64,000 nt of DNA from Lineus longissimus (lineage: Eukaryota; Nemertea; Pilidiophora; Heteronemertea; Lineidae): assembly GCF_910592395.1 (NCBI RefSeq), contig NC_088317.1, forward strand, positions 16,182,001 through 16,246,000, written 5' to 3'. The position numbers and the translations under genes are program-made. Positions 1 to 12,271 of the stretch are shown here, piece by piece (the stretch's first letter is position 1; each line of letters begins with the position of its first letter). The notes under the pieces are model-generated. The model was given only the letters and a program-made list of their open reading frames with translations. It had not been told where the DNA came from and made no database searches.

Positions 1-2616
1 CAGCACATGCGTTGTCAACGCGCGTTGTCAATGTATTCCTACTGTGGAGGAACCATTCAGATAAAGGGCAGGATCTAGGGGTCATTGGGCACGCGTATGC
101 CCCCTCATTCGACGTCCTCTTCAAGAGACGGCCTTTTCTTCAACATGTCTCTCTCTCCCTTTTGATGCTTTGATCAACCGTGCATGTGCAGAGTGTATCC
201 GTACTGTGTGGAAGAACCATTTTGATACAAAAGCGTGTGAGACCCGAGTGGTTATCGAGAGGTCATTTATTTTTTGACCAAAATGCACTCTAAAAATCGG
301 GTGTCATGACGTAGTTTGGATAACGACATCAACAACTAAAAATGTGTGGCATGAGTGTGGAATATGGGGAGAGGGGCTCATCGGAGGGTCAGGTTGTGGG
401 CCACATTATATGAAACCAAAATTGGGTAGGTGGGGGTCAGATATTGAGTGGACGGCTAGTGTTCCTGGATGATGGAAACATCACTTGGTTGAGCCCCCTT
501 TCGGAGTGAGCCTCTGGCATTTTCGGAGATTATGCCACTGAGATCTTAAGGGCACGCCACGGTCAATGTGGAATTAGTTTACAGAGGTTTATCCCCCAAA
601 ATTTTTTAAGGGTTCCAGGAGAGCCGCGGTTAAGCCGGAAACAAACAAATTGAAGTTGTCCACAACACTGTATTCCTACTGTAGACGAACCATTCAAATG
701 AATGTCGTCGAGAGGTCATCTCTAGCTTATATTTCAACTCATTCGACGTCTTCTTGGGGTTATTTCATTTATTTCCTGATGTCTCGCTCCGCAGAACCAT
801 TTTGATACTACATCGTGTTGGACAAGGGTGGTCGTCAAGAGGTACGTGATCCTACCGTGAACCATTCAGGTCCCATAGAGCATGTAGAGAGGAGACAAAG
901 GTGGTCGCAGAGGGTTCATCTCTAGATTACATCCTAAAGGTGGTAATCAGATAAGTCAGTGTGGGGACCTGGATGATCGTAGAGGTGACATCTCTCTTGC
1001 TTGTATCCCACCGTGGACGACCCATTTAGAGTGTGGGGACCTGAGAGGTCATAGAGGGATGATCTTCAATTTAGTGTAGGAAAAATGTCTGAAGACTCAG
1101 TAGGGAGGCGGGGAGACCATGGCATACTGCATGAGAGAGGACGACTCGATCATCAACCGATCTGTCCCCATTGTATCAGGGTTCAACCGCTATCTAATCT
1201 GGTCAATGGCTCTTATTTGAGACTTTAAGATACTAGAGAGTTGCTTCTAATCGTACACCAGCGTCCATCCCTCAACAGTATCGGCAAACGAAAAGGGTCT
1301 CCTCCTACTTTTAAATTACCCGGGCCTGACCACGTGGCCAAGCATGATTTCCCGCGATTTAACGAAATCTTCTCCGAGGTCACGTTTATAATAAAAGATC
1401 AAAGCACCCCGCAACCAATCAACAGCGAGGAATTCACGTGGTCAATTAGATTATAAACAAGATTGCATCCGTGAGGAAATTCGCTCGCGGTTTTTCGATC
1501 GTAATTTCATCGCTCTAATTTCACCATTTCCGTTCATCCTAGGACCATACAAACTACATATCCGGAAAGAATATATCGCATAGATCTGAAATGTGCATTT
1601 GATGGATACATAAATTGGTAAGTATATGATGCTTTTGGGTCGAGAAAATGTTGCCTTCACGATCCCCACGGCATGCTCGCCATTGTTGTATGGTTTCTAA
1701 AAATAGACTGATCAGCTGGGAAGGTAAACAAAAATGCTAAGTGCAGGTGTACTGAAGTAATGTTGCTAGGCCGACCTTGGGCCTTAGTAGTATGGTATCG
1801 GTTCAGGGCCTGGGGGATATTGTATTCAAAAGTCAGCTGCCACATTCTCACACTTCATTTATCGGGCTCATGGCATAAAGGAGTAAGCTGATAATCTAAT
1901 CGATGGTGATATTGCGGCGCAATTGCCCTGCCGGATTGATAAAGATATGGACTTCCAAGTTCTATACCTTCTAAAATCTGACTTTCTACTTTCGAATGTC
2001 ATCAGTCGTACATAACATACTAAGATCAATTAGTTCTGGCCTATTGACTGACTTGAGACGGAGAGGTAGGAAGGACCGAAATTTTATATCCGACGTCCAT
2101 CATAAATTTTTTTTTTTTATTGCAAGTTCGTTTCATGTAATTGAAGTGTAGATCTATAGCATAGAAGTAGTGCGTCATAGGCCAGCTTTTTTGGACGCCA
2201 ATCTGTGAAGTACTTTCTTATGAGCTTTCGATCTCTTGTTCATGCGACTGGCTTGGTTGGTGATGTCATCCGGCGTGAGATGTGGCAGGAATTTCGATAT
2301 AACCATGCCCCCGCGGTCTTTTCCTCACAGATTGTGCCATTCCAGATGGATGAGGTTGTGACCGTCCTCGTTCAGGGTCGGTCTTGCTGCGCTTATGTGA
2401 ATCGCCTCCTTCAGAGAAGGGCAGAGAGCTGCGTTTGATAGGCCCCCTCTACCCAAGTGCACCAGGAGGAGTGTCCCAGTTTAGGTACCACTTTTGACTG
2501 CATGGAGAGAGTTGGTTGCGGCAGTTGGGGGAGAGGGGGTGATCGTATTTTCACTGAGTAGTTGCCAAAAGAGGCCCCACTGCAGCTGCCTTAAAATTCC
2601 TTTTGACTAATTTCAG
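1..2616. other. Intergenic region with degenerate repeats
   Basis: No coding exon is recognised. The first 1.1 kb holds at least five diverged copies of a motif of the form 'TATTCCTACTGTGGA..GAACCATT' followed at a distance by 'GAGAGGTCAT' (near 31, 195, 668, 848 and 1005), an old interspersed repeat. The remainder up to the LRR gene is unstructured apart from short A/T runs. It probably contains the promoter and 5' non-coding exon of the LRR gene, but these cannot be placed. Confidence 0.5.
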
Positions 2617-2646
2617 ATACACATCAAGTAGACCAACATCATAACC

Positions 2647-4236
2647 ATGGCGATGCGAGCTTGCAGTATCCTCAGCGTGGCTGTGCTGCTTGGGTCGCTC
2701 ATCTGTGTCAGAGGAGCAATCGACTGCCCGGATAGGTGCATCTGCAACGTTAAAAGTGGCGTCTATAACTGCGAGAATGCTGGACTAAGGAGCATTCCGC
2801 TAACTATGCCTAAACCTGATTCCGTAAAAGAACTACTGCTGAGTGGGAACATGATAAGTTTTGTCGGTGCCGAGATCCAGCCCTATACGAACTTGGAGGT
2901 GCTTGATCTAAGTTTTAATCACATTAATCTGATTTTTGACTCGGTCTTGGGAGGTGCAAAAAACTTACGGGTCTTGAAACTGAATAGCAATCGGTTGAGT
3001 TATATCAATCCCAAAACATTCAGCGGGTTGGCAAATTTGACGAATTTGGAGTTGCGGGTAAACGATTTCATGCGGCTCGAGAAGAGCGTTTTTCAGGATT
3101 TGGGGAAATTGGTCAGCTTGGATTTATCGAGAAATGATATTTTGTCCCTGCACAAGGATGCGTTTCTCGGTTTGTCAAGTCTGTTGACGCTGGATTTATC
3201 TGGCAATGAGTTCGAGAAGGTGCCGACTGAAGCGCTGATGGACGTCAAGGCGTTAAAGTCACTTATGTTGAGTTATAATCCAATCACGGTTTTGCCTTCC
3301 CATGCTTTCCGACTCCTTCGTGCCTTGAACAAACTGAGTTTAATCGGGAACAAAATTAAAGTAATATCTGAGTTTGCCTTCCACGGAAAAGATGGATCCG
3401 AGTTGCCGAAGCTTCAGTATTTGAATCTTAAGAATAATAAATTAACACGTGTGCCATCGAAAGCCATCAATTCGATACCTTCGTTAGAAACATTGGATCT
3501 TAGCATAAATCCTATTGATATGCTTGAACCCGAAGCATTCAAGGGGTTGGATAGTCTGAAATATCTTTCACTGAACAGTATGCCGAAGCTACAAGTTGTG
3601 AGAAGCTATGCCTTTTCGGATCTCATGGAATTGGAAGAGTTGGAGATTCATAGTAACCCCCAGCTCCGCCTAGTGGAGGAAAATGCACTGCTGAGTACAC
3701 CTTCACTTACGAAGCTAGTATTATATGGCAATAAACTATCATCATTGTCCGATAATCTTCTAATTTCACGCGATAGCATGAGCCTTATAGATTTTCGTGA
3801 CAATCCTTGGGATTGCAGTTGCAGTTTAGAATGGATGTACTATTATCTGTGGTCGCGTTTAAACAACAAAACGCGTTTACAAATAGAGGCAGTCAAATGC
3901 GGAATGGATAGTTCTAATTTTCCTGGGCAGCGCATTGTTTACCTCGACACAAGAAATCTCGAGTGTCCAACAGCAGCGACTAGACTTAACCCAGAGCCAC
4001 AGGCGAAAGGATTTGACCATCGTATTATGGTTGGGATTATAGCAGCCTGTGTTTGTTTCTCCGTCATTATTTTAGTGGTTATTCTTTATAAGTATAAAGT
4101 GGATGTACTGAAACCGCTGCGGAGTCAGATTAGGTATCGAACTCATAAAGATTCTGTGTCCGAGGCGGAGATTGCTGGAGGTGAAGAACATGAACCAATG
4201 GCTCAGGTTATACAGGTTGAGTGTGTTAAAACTTAG
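2647..4236 (+). CDS. Leucine-rich repeat single-pass transmembrane protein
   Basis: 529-aa intact frame. The start is the ATG in a strong Kozak context (ATAACCATGG). Residues 1-24 are a signal peptide. An LRRNT cap follows with the Cys pattern C-x3-C-x-C-x8-C (C27, C31, C33, C42). About 13 LRRs of the LxxLxLxxN type cover roughly residues 58-385, then an LRRCT cap beginning NPWDCSCSLEWM. A hydrophobic helix near 458-482 (VGIIAACVCFSVIILVVIL) is followed by a basic stop-transfer segment and a short acidic cytoplasmic tail of about 48 residues with no TIR, kinase or Ig domain. The layout fits cell-surface adhesion or recognition LRR proteins of animals (LRRC/LRIT/LRRN-like), placing the LRRs outside the cell. 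The specific orthologue is not recognised and the ligand is unknown. The coding region has no introns, unlike UGGT and CDC23 nearby. Confidence 0.93.
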   Translation: MAMRACSILSVAVLLGSLICVRGAIDCPDRCICNVKSGVYNCENAGLRSIPLTMPKPDSVKELLLSGNMISFVGAEIQPYTNLEVLDLSFNHINLIFDSVLGGAKNLRVLKLNSNRLSYINPKTFSGLANLTNLELRVNDFMRLEKSVFQDLGKLVSLDLSRNDILSLHKDAFLGLSSLLTLDLSGNEFEKVPTEALMDVKALKSLMLSYNPITVLPSHAFRLLRALNKLSLIGNKIKVISEFAFHGKDGSELPKLQYLNLKNNKLTRVPSKAINSIPSLETLDLSINPIDMLEPEAFKGLDSLKYLSLNSMPKLQVVRSYAFSDLMELEELEIHSNPQLRLVEENALLSTPSLTKLVLYGNKLSSLSDNLLISRDSMSLIDFRDNPWDCSCSLEWMYYYLWSRLNNKTRLQIEAVKCGMDSSNFPGQRIVYLDTRNLECPTAATRLNPEPQAKGFDHRIMVGIIAACVCFSVIILVVILYKYKVDVLKPLRSQIRYRTHKDSVSEAEIAGGEEHEPMAQVIQVECVKT

Positions 4237-4283
4237 CATTGTGTTCCAAATTAGTGGTGTTATTATGAATATGAATGTTCGTT

Positions 4284-4289
4284 AATAAA
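4284..4289 (+). promoter_or_regulatory. Polyadenylation signal of LRR gene
   Basis: AATAAA 48 bp after the stop codon of the LRR gene. Confidence 0.6.
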
Positions 4290-4457
4290 TCATATAAATT
4301 TGTGTTATCAGTATAGGGGGATATGGTCTTTCTGTAACACCGGGATTGCCGAAAAAATACTTCTGGGATTTGGGATAAATTGTGTGGCAAATTGGGGTGT
4401 GCTATCGGGTAAGAGGACTTGCAAAATGACTAATGGGATATTGGATTCCCTTATATC

Positions 4458-4642
4458 TGACCCACCAAAATGAGTCGCATGTCGCTCCGAGCTTGACAGG
4501 TTGAGATGGCCTTGTTGATCATTTCACTATTGTCTGCCTTTTGTGAAATCTGAGTATATCGATTTCTTCTATTATGCCCTGGTGTAATTTTAGGCTCATC
4601 TTCTGTGCAACATGCGACTCATTTTGCCGTGGTGGGTCACAT
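4458..4642. mobile_element. Foldback/MITE family B, diverged copy
   Basis: Ends read TGACCCACCAAAATGAGTCGC and, inverted, GCGACTCATTTTGCCGTGGTGGGTCA. The interior shares the 'CATTTCACTATTGTCTGCCTTTTGTGAAAT' block in pieces with the copies at 5700, 13228 and 30657. No coding capacity; a non-autonomous DNA element. Confidence 0.6.
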
Positions 4643-5096
4643 CTAATGGGAAAGACCTCAAATCACTTCCCTAACTTTTGCAACCCTTGCAAGATGACAT
4701 GATTTGCATAGACCATGTTTCATTTTCCAAGGAGAAATGAAACGTTGGATGAGAGTAGCTAGCTGTAAGCGAACAGTTTTAGCGGCATTTGAAAAACTAT
4801 TTTATTAGCTATGATCCAGGGCTTCTGGTGGGCCAGTGTGCGTAAAGTAAAAAGTTTCTTTTTTGCGAGTATTAAAATGATAGCCATGAGTTGGGCAAAA
4901 ATCTTTTTGATAGAGTCTTTTCAAAGTGTTTTAGAATTCAGTGCCTTCCCTCTGAATGTTGGCAATAAGCCAAATGGCTTAAAAATACAAAGGGTTGATA
5001 TTTTGAGAGAGACTTTCCAGATACACGTACAATACCACATTTGTTGTTTGATCAATACTTGTAATTTCAGTGTAGTTACAGAAAATGATGTACATG

Positions 5097-5209
5097 TAAG
5101 GTAAATTGGTACAATTATTCCATAGCCCCAGTACAAGTATGGCCACTACAGTGTTGGTACATGTACATTACACATCAACTGAGGTTATAATTGTACCACC
5201 TAACCTTAC
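5097..5209. mobile_element. Short inverted-repeat element family D, copy 1
   Basis: Ends AAGGTAAATTGGTACAATTAT and, inverted, ATAATTGTACCACCTAACCTT. Related elements lie at 20967 and 23796. About 113 bp, no coding content. Confidence 0.5.
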
Positions 5210-5699
5210 TATTTCCTGATAAGATTCCGTAATCCCGCAAAGTACTGACGCACAAAATGTAAAGTTTCGCTGTAAAAGGTAGGCAACCGCATAAACAAAA
5301 AACCTCCCACAAATATTTTCTGGGAAAGGATTACAAAACCATGTCGGCCACCATTCTTGCCTACTCCAACCTATGATCTCGGTCGTGTACATGTACCTTC
5401 ACCAGAAGCTGACAAGATGATGATAATGGTCTCTATAAATTTGTTTTACAATACATACTTATTGTTATGGTTTTTACACGATGAGTGTTTTTACCTGTAG
5501 TTTCTGGTGTTCCTGTACTGTATACACCAAGTTGTAATTATCAAAAATAATAAGGGGTTATAAATCTAGAATGAATGAATGAAATTTACAATTGATTTAT
5601 ACACCGGAAAAAAAAATCTCTCTAAAATGTGGTTCAAAAACATCATCTGGAATGGTGTGACTTTGGCCCATGCCTGAAAATGGCAACAGTCTTCACATT

Positions 5700-5935
5700 T
5701 GTGACCCGCTCTACCAAAACTAGGCGCTTGTCGCATCTGAACTTGACAGGTTGATACGGACTTGTTGTTCATTTCCCTATTGTACTAGACCTTTTGTGAA
5801 ATGTGACCAAATCAGTTTGTAATAGATTTCACAAAAGGTCTACAATAGGGAAATGAACAACAAGTCCGTATCAACCTGTCGAGTTCAGATGCGACAAGCG
5901 CCTAGTTTTGGTAGAGCGAGTCACATTTTGAGTCT
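5700..5935. mobile_element. Foldback/MITE family B, long hairpin copy
   Basis: A nearly perfect inverted repeat of about 236 bp. The left arm starts TGTGACCCGCTCTACC and the right arm ends GGTAGAGCGAGTCACA; the arms are over 100 bp each and meet at a short spacer around 5810. Almost identical to the copy at 13228. Foldback structure without coding capacity indicates a non-autonomous DNA transposon. Confidence 0.75.
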
Positions 5936-6261
5936 TGAGTTTTCAGAATGTTGACCACATTTTAAAAATTGAGTTATTGTTTTGGCCAAAGTTAGGTTCA
6001 TTGACCTCGAATGTGTTTGATATCAGAATGTTTGTCAATGATACTGACATTGTGAGACTGTACATAACCAAATATTTGATGTTCTAGATAAGGATACATG
6101 GTGTGTAGTGTCTAGCCTTGTTGGACTTTGGTCTGGTCATGGTGTTTAGAGATAGGCTGGGCTCTAGTGTTCAACAAATAACATTATTACAGTGTATCTG
6201 TGTTCTATTTTAAGTGTTCAATTCAACATCTTCAGTGTCCGGAAACTTAGTACATGATGTA

Positions 6262-6294
6262 CCGTTCTAATATTAATATTAATATTAATATTAA

Positions 6295-6334
<40 letters not shown>

Positions 6335-6343
6335 ATTAATACA
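6262..6343. repeat. (ATTAAT)n/(ATT)n microsatellite
   Basis: Pure runs of TAATAT followed by ATT triplets. Nothing else is visible in 5.9-8.3 kb; long AT-rich frames there lack motifs. Confidence 0.85.
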
Positions 6344-8737
6344 TTTTTGGTCAGAAGAAACTTCCCATTGGGTGTTCAAGTTAAATACGGCCTAATATAT
6401 CTGTTCATTCAATTTGACTAAAATTTGAAACTTCGTACTGAATTCAGTGTCGTTGTGTTGACTGATACCTTGTCAAGACTCGGCGAATTTCAGACCTGAG
6501 CCATGAGAAAGTATCGATTAGTATATTGTCACTATTTAGGCATGAATTTAAACTTTGAACATATTTCTTCCACTCGATTCTCCATCCCGCCTTGCCATGT
6601 CTGACTATAATCCACATTCTACGTTTACTTGCATGTGCGACGGACATGCATTGTTTACAATATCAAGTGAGTTCTTGCCTGTTTAAAGCTTAACCGTTAC
6701 CTTTACACTTTATAACATTTCTTCAGTGATTTTTACGATTTGTTCTGTGATCACTGCTTTTAGTCTTATTGGCCATGGTATACCGAGCCATTCTATTTTA
6801 TTTTACTTGTTTCTCCTGTGTTTTGGTATGAATCATTGTTTTATGGTACCTACTTGCAACATTTCTACCATTCTGGTGTACTTCTTGTGTAAAGTTGACG
6901 GTTCAGCTTTAATGATATTCGTGTCTAAAAAACTATGGCAGCACACCATTTTCATTGCTTTAGTCAATCAATATCATGTCGATGAGACTGAATATCGATG
7001 GGTATCAAACAGGATAAAGAAGATTTTTGGCTCACCCGGTATAAAATGGGCAGTCATTGGCTTGGTATCAAGTCCGACAAGGGCTAAATTGGCTATTTCT
7101 GAATTCATGTTTTGTTTTTTTCTCGATTATGGAGGTTGTGAAGGTGTTGCTGCATGTGACGTCTGCAAAAACCTAATTTCAAAAACTGTTTCTTTTGCTG
7201 AATTTCAGCTTTTGCTTCGAATACGGAGCGACTTGTGGGCATTACTTTGTTTCAATGTTTGTTTACATGGTGACTCATGACAGGTTCTGTTCATGACGTT
7301 TTGCTTAAATTTAATGTACTCTGCTAGTGCTACGCGACTATTTTCTTCAGTATATTAAGAAGAAATATGTGCTTCTTTTTCCATGCTTCATTCATTCATT
7401 TTCCAAAGTCTGCGTGAATGTGTTGATATTTGAAACCGAAAGGCCAGTACAAAAATTTGAATTCAACAATATTAGGTGTCACTAATGTGATTTATTAGGA
7501 GTAATAATAACATTTCTGTTGATATTGTGTAATATCAAAAATAAAAGTGAGCCTTATATATTTTTCTCAGACATTTCATCTTCAAAATGACACCTGACAA
7601 TTTTTTTGTTTTTTCTCTCTTTGGTGCTCAGAAAAAAATTGCAACCCTATTTTAAAAACAGGAATTTTTTAGCACTTCAGGATGAATATGAATTTTTGTA
7701 TCATATTTTTCTCCTCAAAACTGTTTTGGACAGATAAGTGTTGCTTCCTGTCCATTGTGTGATTGAAGAGTTGTACAATCATGTATCAATAATCTTCATT
7801 ATCATTTGTTTGTGTTTTTTGAAAAGTGTAGAATCATGGTAAAATTCATAATGACATTTGATATTGTGATCGTTTATTTCATGTGATGTCTGGAAATTTC
7901 TGGTCAACCAATCAGTTTTGGAATGCAATTTCTGTAAACTACCTTAACAACAAAACCGGATATGGAAAAAAAAGGATTTGGATATGCAGAAAATGGTTTG
8001 GTTAACCAAAGTTTCAGACAGCTAAAATGCAGTCTTTTGGCCTTGACCGACAGAATTATGAGACAATATATCAGTGTTATTGCATCAATTCCTTTGCAAT
8101 GTTTGACGATGTATTTCCTACTCATCGGCGAACACGAAAGCAATCAGTTTTCACGTGTTTTATGTAGAACTTCCCAAGTTGTACAGAATTTATTTTATAT
8201 CAGTATTAAATAAAAGTGTTATACATGTAGACGATTTGTTTGTGTTTTCTTTAGCAGTACCTGCTGCTGATGCTAGTTGGGGATTTCTCTATGTAATAGG
8301 CAACCAGGGGCAAATTAAGGATTCTTTTAAATGAGGGGAGGCACTTCCCTCTCCAAATCCTGTTAAATTTTGAAGATTTTTCTCAATTTCATGGTCAGTT
8401 TATCCAACATTTTCCAAATAAGAGGGTCTGGGCATTCCCTTGGATCAGCCTATGCTATAAGTCCTTCTCTTTGACTTGAAGCCCTACATGTTCATGTAGC
8501 CCCGGTCAGCCCAAGGGAAGATAAAATGTTTAAGTGTTGAGTAAACATGTAGCATAGAAAAGGCCTTTGGTTTAATGACCTGAATTTAACCTGGTCTCAG
8601 ACAGATTGAGTCAGAAAGCGTCAATAAACCGTTCAGGTGCTATTTAGCCACCCGTACAAAATGCCTATATTACGAGTAAAGGGCATAAGTGAGGGCGACA
8701 CACCAAAACTAGCTTAAAATAATGTCTGCACACAGTA

Positions 8738-8903
8738 CAGTAGAACCTCTCTAATAAGGACACCCTCTGGACTGCTGTCCTTAATAGAGAGATATCCTGC
8801 TTAGAGAGGTCAAATTGAAACAACCAATTTGGGATCAAAACCAGTGTCCTTCATAGAGAGGTTGTTCTTTATCGAGAGGTGACCGCTAAGGGTGGTTCCA
8901 CTG
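8738..8903. mobile_element. MITE family A (Tc1/mariner-like ends), copy A1
   Basis: Left end TA|CAGTAGAACCTCTCTA, right end (inverted) CAGTGGAACC. The interior has the family hallmark 'CCTTAATAGAGAG' blocks and 'CAATTTGGGA.CAAAAC'. Five more copies occur in this window. CAGT ends and TA flanks, where preserved, match Tc1/mariner-type non-autonomous elements. Confidence 0.75.
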
Positions 8904-8933
8904 GGTATTAATTCATGTACCAAAAAGGTCTAT

Positions 8934-9110
8934 TAGGCCGAAGTTACATAGACCTCATTCGTTCATTTCCCAGGACTCATTTTCCCCTTTTGCTTTCGTT
9001 CCCCTGTAAAAGCACGGCCTTGTGGCGTGCATTCACCGAGGAATAAAAGAAAAGCCCGGAAAGTGACTCGTGGTAAATGAACGAATGAGGCCTATGTAAC
9101 TTCGGCCTGA
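8934..9110. mobile_element. Palindromic element
   Basis: Left arm TAGGCCGAAGTTACATAG and right arm CTATGTAACTTCGGCCT are inverted copies extending over about 45 bp (including CATTCGTTCATTT / AAATGAACGAATG) around a GC-rich core. Probably a MITE; no coding content. Confidence 0.65.
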
Positions 9111-9333
9111 AGGACATGTCGGTATTTTATAATATCTGGCAACATCATATCACATGTATTTGTTATCAGATTTTTACTAATAAATGACCCAACTTGTCAT
9201 TCATTTGCCAAGTGTTTGTAACCTCCTGACCAAGTGACTCTGTTTATTCAGGCAAGGAGGGTGCAAATATGACCCTCGGACTTTAGTTCTTCGTCTCCCG
9301 TTGCCCACGTGAGCACTGCATGCCAAATACCTT

Positions 9334-9545
9334 AAAGGAGTACGCCGTTCGTAATCACTTTTAAGTGGTCCAGGAAAATAGAAATGCAGTTGTACACAAT
9401 GCTTAAGCGCGGTTATTATGCGTACTAATTTGCTGAAACTTTGTATTTTTAGTATTTGAATATCTGTCTTCTTGACAGAAATGCTGAAATTTGTATTTCG
9501 TACGTATTTTCGTCATTGAAAATTTCAAATCAAATTAAAAAATAC
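9334..9545. mobile_element. Interspersed repeat family E, copy 1
   Basis: Begins AAAGGAGTACGCCGTTCGTAA and contains 'GAAATGCAGTTGTACACAATGC'. Related to copies at 12040 and 31485, and to a fragment near 41683. The copy at 12040 has both inverted ends, so this is a terminal-inverted-repeat element; the right end here is unclear. Confidence 0.5.
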
Positions 9546-9989
9546 ACAATTTTTGAAGAATGACGTGGGGTTTTAATGCCATTTTGAGTTTATTTAGAGC
9601 AGGCCTTATTTCAATTCCAAGGTCTATATATATAAAGGATCTTCAGGTCTACTAAGTAAGCATTAATTCCGTCAAGGAATGAAAAACGAACACGGATTAG
9701 GCATGTCTAAAGGGAGCGAAAGTTCAAGAACTGCCTAAAACCTGGGGTGAATTGCTGACCTGAAACAGGTCTTACTCAGCCTGAAGCTATGACAGTTAAA
9801 AGGTCTATGCCGTTGGAAATTCGTAATAGAATTTGAAACTATTTTCCGGAGCAATCAGTATTAAAATTGCCTGCAATGACACAGACAGCATATCCCTTTA
9901 AAGGGGGACTATAGGCAGGAGCAGAGGGGCTAACTTGGCCATCTTTGGGTGACTAATATACACTGTAAGGGCCCTGGGTCATGTCAGAT

Positions 9990-10125
9990 TCAGCACTGAA
10001 TATATTCCTCGTACAAGCATGAATCATTTCGACGTACTGTGAGATGTGAAAGACCCCTATTGGCGACTTCGTGTAACTTTATCTTGCCTGCCTAGCTGCT
10101 GTGTATATTGTCCCTTTGAATATGC
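9990..10125. repeat. Dispersed repeat shared with 35,920
   Basis: The block from GTACAAGCATGAATC to TATATTGTCCCTTT recurs at 35920-36015 with about 90% identity by eye, minus a short deletion. Function unknown; an old interspersed element. Confidence 0.5.
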
Positions 10126-10689
10126 TAAACACTCGAGTTACTCCTTCACTACATTTCTACGAGATCAGTACCAGTATAATATATATATATACTATAAACA
10201 CTCTAATATTTGACCTCAAACTTTTTTCTGGGGTCTAAAATCATGGATGATTCATAGCCCAATATTTTATTATCAAACAACTGTCATTATCTAGGCCTAA
10301 AATATGTGGTTTAATTTTATTTCAAGGGTGTTATGGTAACGATGTGTGTCATTACTTTGCCACAATGATGTATCATTGCTATTATGTATTGCCCCAATTA
10401 TGGCCCAGCACGAGTCTATAACAAGCAATTGTTGGCAAAATTTAGGCTGAAAATAATCCTATTTAGTTACCTTTGTGACCTGTGAACACTATAGCCTCTT
10501 GCCCATATAAAATTTCAAGTAAAGTGACTTGCTCAAGGTGACATCTGCCTGGGATATGGGATTGTTCTCCCTCCATCAAGTTAAAGGAGGAGGCAGTTAT
10601 TTGCTTGCTTGAGAAAGACACCCGAAAATGTGATTGTTTGCTGGAGTCCAGTCTGTTTGTACAGGCAACTGTTCAACCGCATCCCTGGC

Positions 10690-11313
10690 AAAATTCCCAG
10701 ACCTAGCAGCGCCAAAGAACTGAAGGCATCCCTGAATTCCAGAGTCAGTCATAATCACCTTATCTCGCACATGCTACATAAGCTTCTCATCAGTGCCGAG
10801 TCTTGCACTGAAGTTCTGTATGCGAGGGAGGAGTCCTGAAACCTCCACCCAGTGCCAAAGGACTGAAGGCCCTTTCCCTCACATATGCTAAAGAAGCTTC
10901 TCATCAGTGCCGAGTCTTGCACTGAAGTTCAGGATGCGAGGGAGGAGTCCTGAAACCTCCACCCAGTGCCAAAGGACTGAAGGCTCTTTCCCTCACATAT
11001 GCTACATAAGCTTCTCATCAGTGCCGAGTCTTGCACTGAAGTTCAGGATGAGAGGGAGGATACCTGAAACCTCCACCCAGTGCCAAAGGACTGAAGGCTC
11101 TTTCCCTCACATATGCTACATAAGCTTCTCATCAGTGCCGAGTCTTGCACTGAAGTTCAGGATGAGAGGGAGGATACCTGAAACCTCCACCCAGCGCCAA
11201 AGGACTGAAGGCTCTTTCCCTCACATATGCTACATAAGCTTCTCATCAGTGCCGAGTCTTGCACTGAAGTTCAGGATGCGAGGGAGGAGTCCTAAAACCT
11301 CCATCCAGTGCCA
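10690..11313. repeat. Minisatellite, 114-bp unit, about 5 copies
   Basis: The phrase CAGTGCCGAGTCTTGCACTG starts at 10791, 10905, 11019, 11133 and 11247, exactly 114 bp apart. The first unit is diverged, the inner ones are almost identical. Because 114 is divisible by three a frame stays open with a 38-residue period, but it has no domain and I do not call it a gene. Confidence 0.9.
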
Positions 11314-12039
11314 GCTTTAGGGTGAGCAGAATGAATTTTGACGGACAAACACATTTGTCACAAAGAACATGACTGTCCATCTGAAATTTTTTCAATGCCG
11401 AGGACAAGCAGCCCCGAGAAACAGCTCAGGGGCGTGTATAGTGTTCCGAACATGCCAAACTTTGTAAAATTTCCCAAGGGGGATTTCTCTTAAAAACTGG
11501 ATTGCAGAAGACGGCGTTTCCCATCATTTCAGCCGCCAAATAACATTTACCAGCAGCTTTGAAACATGTAGAACATGTCCTATGCACTGTGTGAGGTGGA
11601 GTCGGACCCAGCTACACTCCTGACACAGTGGACCCACCTCGTCACTCGCCAACGAGACGGTATGAATCGGATGACGAAATGGACTGCCAAGGGAGTGTAA
11701 ACCCAGCTGTACATGCCCGATAGCCTGTGCTACCAATTCTTTAAGGGTGTCATTCCCAGTATACACTTCAAATTCTCTCGCAAGCTTGTTAACTATCTTT
11801 GAACACGATTTCAGGCTGCACTTGAAAACCTGTGCATTATTGAATTGAACAGCTGTTTAGTACGACAGTACCCAAGACTAGTTCCAGGCCATGGGATTTC
11901 CCGGTACAATGACTGCTCTCCTTACCCAGTCCAGGATGGCCTAGTTCTATTATCTCCATGTCATGGACATTGCTTCTTTCTCCAGGGGTGGGCGATTGAT
12001 CTCATTCAATTCATCATGGCCATTGTACGAGACAGGATA
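11314..12039. other. No gene recognised
   Basis: Unique-looking sequence without recognisable motifs. An 80-aa frame on the minus strand at 11524-11766 has several Cys and His but no known domain or splice context. Confidence 0.4.
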
Positions 12040-12271
12040 TTAAAGATCTACGCCGTTCGTAAAAATTTGTAATTGAATTTGAAAATTTCCAATTGTGTAA
12101 ATACGTACTAAATATAAAATTCAACATTGCCGTTGTGTGGATAGATGTACAAATACTATGAATACCAAGTTTCAACAAATTCGTATGCATAATAACTGCA
12201 CTACGGCATTGTGTATAACTGCATTTCTATTTTCCTGAAACCCACGTAATTACAAACAGCGTACCCCTTTA
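12040..12271. mobile_element. Interspersed repeat family E, copy 2 with both ends
   Basis: Left end TTAAAGATCTACGCCGTTCG, right end (inverted) TAAAGGGGTACGCTGTTTGT. Imperfect terminal inverted repeats around an AT-rich 230-bp interior, with no coding content. A non-autonomous DNA element, possibly targeting TA or TTAA. Confidence 0.55.

Larger units (their letters stand above)
2617..4300 (+). other. Putative last exon (mRNA) of LRR gene
   Basis: A good 3' splice site (TTTGACTAATTTCAG) ends at 2616, 30 bp before the start codon, and AATAAA lies at 4284-4289, about 50 bp after the stop codon. The reading frame therefore probably sits in a terminal exon with a 5'-UTR intron upstream. Exact ends are inferred. 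Confidence 0.5.

Noticed and set aside
6726-7280. 184-aa hydrophobic frame
   Set aside because: Begins at a non-ATG codon, is AT-driven, has no recognisable membrane-protein family and no splice or regulatory context.
10907-11320. 137-aa frame with 38-residue repeats
   Set aside because: Lies wholly inside the 114-bp minisatellite; no ATG context, no domain.
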